Origin: Vandiemenella viatica
Taxonomy: Eukaryota > Arthropoda > Insecta > Orthoptera > Morabidae
Length of the DNA: 64,000 nt
NCBI GenBank assembly: GCA_031002005.1
Contig: CM061919.1
Location: 35,181,088-35,245,087, forward strand
Direction of reading: 5' to 3'
The notes beneath the pieces were generated by a model. It saw only the letters and a program-made list of their open reading frames with translations, ran no database searches and was not told where the DNA came from. The number at the start of each line of letters is the position of its first letter. Position 1 is the stretch's first letter. This document shows, one piece after another, positions 56,880-64,000 of the stretch. The position numbers were made by a program, and so were the translations under genes.

Positions 56880-58240
56880 AACCGAAATCAATGAATGGTG
56901 TATCATTTTAAGGCTTATGGTCTCCACTTTGGTCACATCATATTTTAAGAAAGCAATTTTTCATAATGCGACCCTTAAAGGGCAAAAATATCGATATTTC
57001 TAAAATGCTGTTTTTTGTGTTAGGTTAGGTTAGATCGTTTAATGAAGTATCATTTTAAAGATTAAGATCTCCGCTTTGGTGACATCGGGACAGTAATTTT
57101 TCGGAATTCCACTCTTAAAGGGCAAAAGTATTAATATTTCTACAGCGCGTTTTTTGTGTCACATGCCATTTATCTCCCTTTATAGCCAACCAATATATAT
57201 AAATGAGGTATCATATTAAAGATTAAGGTCTCTGCCGTAGTCACATTATATTTTAAGAAAGGAATTTTTCGTAATTCGACCATTAAAGGACAAAAACGTC
57301 AATATTTCTATTTTTTTTTTTTTGTGTCTTGAGCCATTTATCTCCCTGGATATCTAACCGAAATTCAAAAAAGAAGTAGGATTATGAAGAGTAATATCTC
57401 AGCTTTGGTGACATCATATATTACTAAATATGTTTTTTTTTTTTTTTTTTGAAATTCAATACTTAAAGGGAAAAGGTATCAATTGTTCTACAACGCATTT
57501 TTGTGTCTCCATTAATATCTCACCTAAATAGATAAATGAGGTATAATTCTAAAGATCAAGGTCTCCACTGTGGTCACATCATATTTTAAGAATGCATTTT
57601 TTCTGAATTGAACCCTTAATGGGCAAAAATATCAATATTTCTAAAATGCGTTTTTTTTTTTTTTTTGTGTCTCGAGTCATTTATTTACCTTGATAATTGA
57701 ACAACATTGATAAACACTGTGCTCTTCGTAAGGTCTTCGGCTTCGTTACTCCATATTTTAAGAAAGGAACTTTTCAAAATTCGATCCTTAAAGCGCAAAA
57801 GTATTAATATTTCTACAATGCATTTTTCTGTAACGAGCCATTTATATCCCTTGATACCTAACCGAAATCATTTTAAAGAGTAAAGTATCCGTTTTGGTCA
57901 CATTATATTTTAAGAAAAACTTTCTCAAATTTCAACCGTTAAAAGGCAAAAATATCATCATTTCTGAGACTTTTTTGCTACCTCGCTTGATGCCTAACCG
58001 AAATCGATAAATGAGGTTTCATTTTAAAGACCATGGTGTGCGGTTTGGTAATACCATAGTTTATAAAAGGAATTTTTTGGAATTCGATTCTTAAAGGGCA
58101 AAAGTACCAATATTATTTGTAGAACGTGTGTTTTTTTCTTTTTTTTAAATTATGGGACATTTATCTCCTTCGTTACCTAACCGAAATCGATAAATGACAT
58201 ATTGTTTTAAAGATTAAATCTACAATTAGGTAAAATTATA
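56880..58240. repeat. ~160-bp tandem satellite (copy B), about 9 diverged units
   Basis: Landmarks such as GGTCTCCACTTTGGTCACAT recur at about 56925, 57068, 57228, 57395, 57563, 57737, 57884, 58037 and 58210 (spacing 143-175). They alternate with ATATTTTAAGAAAG, AATTCGACCCTTAAAGGGCA, long T-runs and TATCTCC...TAACCGAAATCGATAAATG. Units are diverged. The same unit occurs at 44326-46204 and 51039-51090. Confidence 0.8.
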
Positions 58241-58720
58241 AATTAAGGAAGAGGTCGCGCGTATGTGACAGTTCAGAGTCAATTACCTAGATTGCAGCAG
58301 CAGATATCACAGAGATGTCAGTAAACTGTTTTTTATACAATAAGTAGCATTTTGGATACTTTTTTCTTTTAAGGAAACATTTTTGTTTTGCTATATAATT
58401 CCAATGTAAGCATTATATTCGCACAGCAACACACACTCGAATCACAAAAGATGTTGATATGCTGTATGCATTTTGTCCATGTTGGTAGTATTCTGTTAAT
58501 GTCAGTGACAGTCTGTCGTACATACAGTGTGTTTTAAATTTTCCTAACTGCTTCGTAATATTTTGTAAGTATTTTGATGCGTACCTAATACACTAAACTA
58601 ATAAATATTTGCTACAAAAGTACGGTTCAACTTTTCATTATATTACAAGCTTCCAACCTCGCTATTCATTGCATTTTATTCGAGAAATTTTTGCACCGGT
58701 CATCTAGTATTGTATATTCT
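58241..58720. repeat. Flank shared with satellite copy A
   Basis: AACTGCTTCGTAATATTT, GCGTACCTAATACACTAAAC, CTATTCATTGCATTTTATTC and TTTTTGCACCGGTCATCT parallel 51155-51300 at reduced similarity. This suggests the array is part of a larger mobile or duplicated unit ending near CATCT. Confidence 0.5.
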
Positions 58721-60884
58721 TCTGAAACTAAATGAAAAAACCAGGCAAGTGTATGTGGGAACACAAACAGTCTAGGCTTCCATTTCCATATTCCGGTCAT
58801 GAATTAACCTCAGACGTTTTATGCGTGGCACTAAATTCAATTTTTTAATTGTTTTGCTTATTTCTAATTCAAACAGCTTTCAAACTAAAATTTACGAATA
58901 TCTTGAAGTATTTTCTACGGTTCGTAATTTCGAATTTATCATTTGACAGATTCGTGCAGTTATATAAAGAATGTAAATTTGACACTTCGAGTTATCAGAT
59001 TTACATTGGTTTATGACAGCTAGTAAGGTATACATAACTACCTATAGTGACAGTGCACCTATAGTCGACGTGAAATTGTGTAAAGTTCGAATTTAGGCAA
59101 TTGTGATGACAGAAAACCGTGCATAAAATTATCAACACTGTCATGTTAGAAGTCAATGCGAACGGGTCCAAGCAGTCGTTGATGGTATTGTCTGTCGTTA
59201 GTGAACAGTTTTTGTAGAACGTGTGCTTATCACAGCCGGAAGCATGTATCTTGTTAGCAAAATCGCACGTCCGTAAGTACTTAACTTTCGGTGTATGTAG
59301 GTTAGCTTTGCTTTCTACTGAACAAGAATATGCAAATGTGATCACGATAAAATGTATGATTCCTTAGTATAGACGAGAAGAATATTTCTATCATGGAAAT
59401 CTCTCTGTCGGATAAAGGTACCTAAATCCTTACATGTTCTTTAAATCGACGTTCCTCAATAAAAATTGAGCTTTAAAATTTGAGCCGTTTACATTTCTTT
59501 TTATATGCTACAGCGTGGCGTAAGGAACCTAAAATTTACAGTGGTGTCGGTCTTCGTACATAGGATGCCATATTTAGGAGCGTATAGCTACGCTTATTAT
59601 GTTCGAGTCTGGTAGCGAAATACATCACTTGCTTTAGTACTCCATGTAATGCCGCAGATATTGCAAAGGCATGTTTTTATACGAACTTGCCCTCTGTTTA
59701 TTATTTCTTTAACTAAGCTATTTTTATATTTTATTTAGTCTTATTTTTTTTATGAAGGAATTTAATGTAGAGTCTCTTCTCTGATACTATCCCCAGAGAC
59801 TCACAACTTGTGGGAACCAGGTACTCAATTTGCACCCATGCGACCTCAATAATAGAAAATACTTTAAGGTCCTTATAAATATAATTTTGAATGTTAATTC
59901 TAGACAATTTCAATAATAAATCCCAAAAGGTGCAAAAATTTGAATGTGGCGTCACACATAAAAGAACAATAACATTATTTATTTCATTAAAATTATGTCA
60001 TTGCTAACAAAACATATTCGTATTTATTACTAACAAGTAAGACCATATGTACAAATAAATATATTATTACCGCCGTGATATTAATGGATTACGTTGTATT
60101 TAGCTGTTTGTACCAAAAAGTGAAAAATGATTGGAGGAATTCATACATCGAAGAGGAAACGTGGATTTTAGCAGAGAAAAGCAAAACAAAGCTAAATTTG
60201 ATGCAGTTCCGAGTATAACTGGATCCATCTTGTAATATGTTACAAAACTGATGATATCCAAAGCTCATCAAAAGAAACTGATTCTCACCTTGGTACAAGA
60301 AATATATGAAGTCCGCTCATCTTAACGAAGCAAACAAGATGCTAAAGAAACAATCTACGATACCGTACTTGTGAGATGTAACACATTGGAGTATACTCGT
60401 TGTTGGTTTTCTTTGTATAGAGATCATTAAAAAGGTAGCGATTATTTCCAAAACAGAGAATGATCATTTAGCACTGTATATACGCAAGGGTTTAAAACAA
60501 AAGATGACTGCCGACACCTTTCAATAGAATGGTTCAACAAAGTGATGCCTAAGTAATTCTGCGTTCGTGGATGCCTTACTAACCCATCACTATCAATCTG
60601 TTTTGCTTTTGGTGTCGTTTATTTGCTGGCTATAATACATCTTCATTTGTGATGCGATTTCAGAAGTGGTAGAAACTAAATTCTAAACTGACAAATCATA
60701 AAACTACAAAAATGAACATCTTGAAAAGTGAAAAACTTTAGACATAAGGCTAAAAATCCACAAAACAATAGGTGACGCACCCTTGCCATCAACTGATACT
60801 GAACAGCAAAAGTGGAAGGGTTTTTTTATTTAAATTATTGTATATAACTTTGTTTCCGGCTAAACAAAAATAAGCATGTCGTCG
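58721..60884. other. AT-rich stretch without a recognised gene
   Basis: A 114-codon open frame at 59001-59345 (minus) and a 74-codon one at 59731-59955 (minus) have no familiar motif and no codon bias I can vouch for. No RNA gene or repeat partner was seen. Confidence 0.4.
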
Positions 60885-61590
60885 TGAGACTAGTGGAAAA
60901 CATAACTCTACAAATAACGACAGTTTCCTAGATCTGATCAACCTTTTTCAAAATATAATGTAGTACCGAAAGAGCATATCTTGGATTTAGAACATAATCT
61001 CGTAAATATCTGCTATCAGATACACAAAATGAATTCATAAGCATTCTATCAAACCACTTAAAATCTGAGCTCGTTAACGAAATTAAATTGGGAAAATATT
61101 TCAGTATTATGTTTGATAACACACCAGACATTTCATGCATTGATCAAATGTCTGAAGGGAATCGTTTTGTGAAAACTAACAGAAAAGTCAAAGAAGTATT
61201 TGTTGGATTTTTTTCCTTGAAGGGAAAAAAGTGGTTGATCTAAGGAATAAAATTTATAAGAAAAGGTTTAGATTATGAGATGTGTCGTTCTCCAGGTATG
61301 GAAATGCAGCTAATAATAGCGGCATACGCGTAGGAGATAAAAAAAAACATCATTAAAGCAAAAAGACCTAAAGCCTTTAATTAACTTACGTCGGCCAACT
61401 TTCATTTTCAAAAATGCATCTTTTCGGAACCGCAAAAACTATTTATACATTTTTTGGGTCCTTCAGCCGAAGGAAAGTGCTTACTAAACACAGCAAGTCA
61501 TTTATTAAAAAATTCTCAACAACGTGGTGGAGTGCTCATTATACTGCAGTAAAAGTGCTAACAGAAATTTTTTGTTATTATTTATATCTA
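60885..61590 (+). pseudogene. hAT-type transposase relic (DUF4371 / ZMYM-like)
   Basis: In shifting frames the plus strand reads RRETSGKHNSTNNDSFLDLI, YNVVPKEHILDLEH, TQNEFISILSNHLKSELVNE and IKLGKYFSIMFDNTPDISCI, then SEGNRFVKTN, KVKEVFVGFFSL, FFGSFSRRKVLTKHSKSF and KKFSTTWWSAHYTAVKVLTE. This order (IxNExI..L...VR..L..EI..AKYFSIxxDxTPDxS; LSxTRWSAR.DAVKAL) is that of DUF4371-containing hAT-like proteins related to ZMYM1. At least three frameshifts and several stops are present, and the C-terminal dimerisation part is missing. Confidence 0.65.
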
Positions 61591-62454
61591 TCTATACTAT
61601 TATATATCTGTAAGCAAGCTGCGTGTGTCTCTTTACTGGAACGGGTATCACACAATAAGTACCGCAGCAATTTGGATTTGGTTTTCAACTTTTTGGACCT
61701 AATGGTCCGAATCAAAATCTGCTGAAATAGCTAATGACTTACACGTAACTTCGGAAGGAACAGGCAATTAAAAACCTTTTCATATGGAAAATTGTGGGCC
61801 ATGGAACATTACGCACTTTCAGACACTCACCCCTTTCGCAAAAATCTGACAAAACTATGGATTCAATTTTATTTTTTTTACTTTTGTTACTCAGTGTTTT
61901 GTACCGCAGTAGTCTAAAGTAAATGGGATACGTGCATCAAACGTAACCACCATTAATTTACATCGTAACAGGTCAGTTGTCATGTAAAATGCATTAGATT
62001 ATTAACGTGGTAGACATAGATTGTTTTTTGTAGACAGTTAAAGTTTGTCTCTGGTACAATATGTCTTCCGTGATCGCCAGAGGAAGTGCAATAAACATTA
62101 TTACGCCAATATTTTTTCGTTACATATCATTATGATACGAAATTCAGTTTTTTTTGTTTGTTTTTTTTAAAGCAAGATGTCTTTGAAAAAATTTCACGAA
62201 AGATCTAACTTCATGTACAACTTAGTGAGCACTACCTTAGTTGAATTGCTGTACTGCGACCGTGTGGATTTTGAAATCAGTGTAAAATGAGAGAATTTTT
62301 ATACATTTGGCTGAAAAGTGTAGAACAAATCACCTATCTACTTGTGTTCATATAAAGTAATTTAGGGCATCTAAACTGAGGAATGACGAACTCTTAATGA
62401 AACTGATGATTTTTTTACCTGTGTTCACTATCTTTTGCGGTTTTCAGAACATTT
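61591..62454. other. Unassigned sequence
   Basis: The hAT relic ends at ATCTATCTATACTATTATAT. No gene was recognised further on; only AT-rich sequence with T-runs. Confidence 0.4.
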
Positions 62455-63265
62455 CGGGAATTTATGAGACGGGGTGCGTAAGAGGATTGACGATGACTGA
62501 TGGGCGAGCGATAACACTCTGGCATCGCATTCGCGAAGCGACCATACAGATTTAAGTTTTTTTCCATAGTTTCCTGAAATCAGGCAAATGTCCAATACAC
62601 GCCTTGTCAAAATATGCGTTAAATACAAACAGAATGAGGATCTGACCGTTAACTCAAGAAATTGTGAAACAACTGTCAATATTTGTGAGGCCGAGCATAT
62701 TTTCACGATCATTGACACTGGTGTGTGCATGTATAAGTTGTCAATATTCTGAAAGTCCTAAAGGTATACTTTGTGCTTGGCACCTTTCCTAACTTGTTCT
62801 TGAGTGGTGCAGTTCGTAACAACTTCAGATACGTGCCAATCCCCGACAATATGCTATGCATCTGTAGCCGCTGTTTCTGCAGAAAGTATGCATTCTTCCA
62901 TTTTTCTAAACCTTTTCATATATCGGGAATTTATGAAGCAGGGTGCGTAAGAGGATTGACGATGACTGGTGGGCGAGTGATAACACTCTGGCATCTCATT
63001 CGAGAAGCGACCATCCGGATTTAAGTAGCGTTACAGTACAAGATTCCAAATGAAATTGGTGTGTGGGGTATGTATGTGTAATCGAACATACTATGATTCT
63101 TACACGATAGTTGTGATCCTCGACGCTGATGTGTATATGTAGGAGTTGTAAATTTTCTGTAAGTCCTAAAGGTAAACACGACTTTGCTATCTTGTTCTTG
63201 AGTGACGCAGTTCATGAAAACGTTAGATATGTACCAATCCCCGACAATATGCACCTGTGTAATGG
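62455..63265. repeat. Two-copy tandem repeat, unit ~470 bp
   Basis: CGGGAATTTATGA starts at 62455 and 62925. Each is followed by GGGTGCGTAAGAGGATTGAC, GATGACTG, GGGCGAG and GATAACACTCTGGCAT, and later by GTCCTAAAGGTA, TTGTTCTTGAGTG and GCCAATCCCCGACAATATG-like text. The second copy is about 70 bp shorter. No coding sense was found. Confidence 0.7.
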
Positions 63266-64000
63266 GCGGTTTGCCACTACAGGTTTTTCAGGGATAGGCT
63301 GAGTATGCTGTACCGCCGTGTCGGTCGATGGAGCTTACTTCTCAGGCAGATTACTTGATGACACAGCTCCGGCGGTCCTCCCGTTTGGAAGTTAGCGGAC
63401 GCTACTAAACAGCTTGAGGAGCAAATGGTAATGAAGTGAACTTCTACGGAAAGAGCCAATTGGTACACCTCTTTTGGTTTATTGACATCCAACTTCAACT
63501 AATACAGCTTAAGTGGCTCCCCGTCAATAGAACTCCATAGCTTGCTCATAGGCCAACTAGGCAGATACACTTACTATCATCGTGCGGTGACAGTGGTCTG
63601 TCATGCGGGCGTGGCGCGCGGCGGCAGATCCCGGTTCGATACTCAAACCGTCATTGTTCTTGCGATGACTGACCTCTACGACCTCGGGGCGTATCCTTAT
63701 ATCGTGCCCCCCAGCGTGACGACAGCGTGACCGCTTTCCTAACCATACTGCTAGGCGATGCCCTTCCATCGTGTTCTAGAAGCTTCACGATGTCTGGTCA
63801 CGTATTGCTGCCGTTAGTGGGTCAGCTACTTGCATTACCTTCTCGAGCCTTTACTCGCGACCGCTTGTAGGATTGCGGCCAGTTGTTTACTCAACCGCTG
63901 ACGCTAGTAAAACCTACTTTCCTCGGCCAATGTCCGCCACACCGACCGCCTCACAGCTCATTGCTGTAACTTTAATTCTATTCCACTTTGAATACTATAA
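63266..64000. other. Unassigned end of window with tRNA-like scraps
   Basis: GGCAGATCCCGGTTCGATAC (63622-63641, plus) resembles a B box, and GGGCATCGCCTAGCAGTATG then GTTAGG (minus, about 63735-63765) resembles a tRNA-like head. They do not combine into one cloverleaf on one strand, so degraded SINE sequence is the most I would claim. No gene was recognised. Confidence 0.3.

Noticed and set aside
57018..57036. TTAGG-type telomere repeat
   Set aside because: Only about two units (TTAGGTTAGG) inside a satellite; insect DNA often has such short strings.
59001..59345. 114-codon open frame on the minus strand as a host gene
   Set aside because: No domain or signal peptide I could defend, and no neighbouring exon structure; AT-rich DNA of this length gives such frames by chance.
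61585..61625. Helitron-like 5' start (TCTATACTATTATAT)
   Set aside because: Only a short AT-rich resemblance; no 3' hairpin with a CTRRT end could be linked to it.

Overview
The window looks like a piece of a large, repeat-rich insect genome. No host gene could be recognised on either strand. What can be named is transposable-element material: non-LTR retrotransposons of at least four lineages, a Penelope-like element, a Ty3/gypsy-type LTR element, and Tc1, piggyBac, hAT and MITE-like DNA elements. There are also tRNA-derived SINEs and several satellite-like tandem arrays. Mixed element families, (GTAGAT)n LINE tails and tRNA-SINEs point to an arthropod, and a hemimetabolous insect is my guess only. 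Almost every coding region carries stops, frameshifts or truncations.

Layout. 0-3 kb: a possible LTR, then a 1.75 kb element with 23-bp terminal inverted repeats, a TAACAA target duplication and internal ~150-bp hairpin-bearing repeats. 3-9 kb: LINE and Penelope fragments. 9.1-13.6 kb: a nearly full-length jockey-like LINE inserted into the 3' end of a Penelope-like element (target duplication GGATCCG). 13.8-22.6 kb: an RTE-type LINE split by ~7.5 kb of later sequence that includes a 4.87 kb gypsy-like element lacking reverse transcriptase. 22.6-23.7 kb: a CR1-like fragment.

23.7-38.4 kb is the most striking part: a giant inverted duplication with arms of about 8.3 and 6.2 kb around a ~170 bp CG-rich centre at 32.0-32.2 kb. 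The inner arms are nearly identical, and each carries a different copy number of a ~493-bp tandem repeat. The outer ends carry paired CCAAT and TGACGTCA motifs.

38.4-44 kb: sparse sequence, SINEs and a 1000-N assembly gap. 44.3-51.1 kb: a Russian doll. A satellite array was hit by a Tc1 element at a TA and by a piggyBac at a TTAA. The piggyBac holds a MITE-like element, and that holds a nearly intact LINE with one premature stop. 51.4-55.9 kb: a CR1-like LINE on the minus strand, itself interrupted by a 1.14 kb insert. 56-64 kb: a second copy of the same satellite, a hAT relic and a ~470-bp tandem repeat.

The genes form no pathway. The window reads as a layered record of insertions, duplications and decay.
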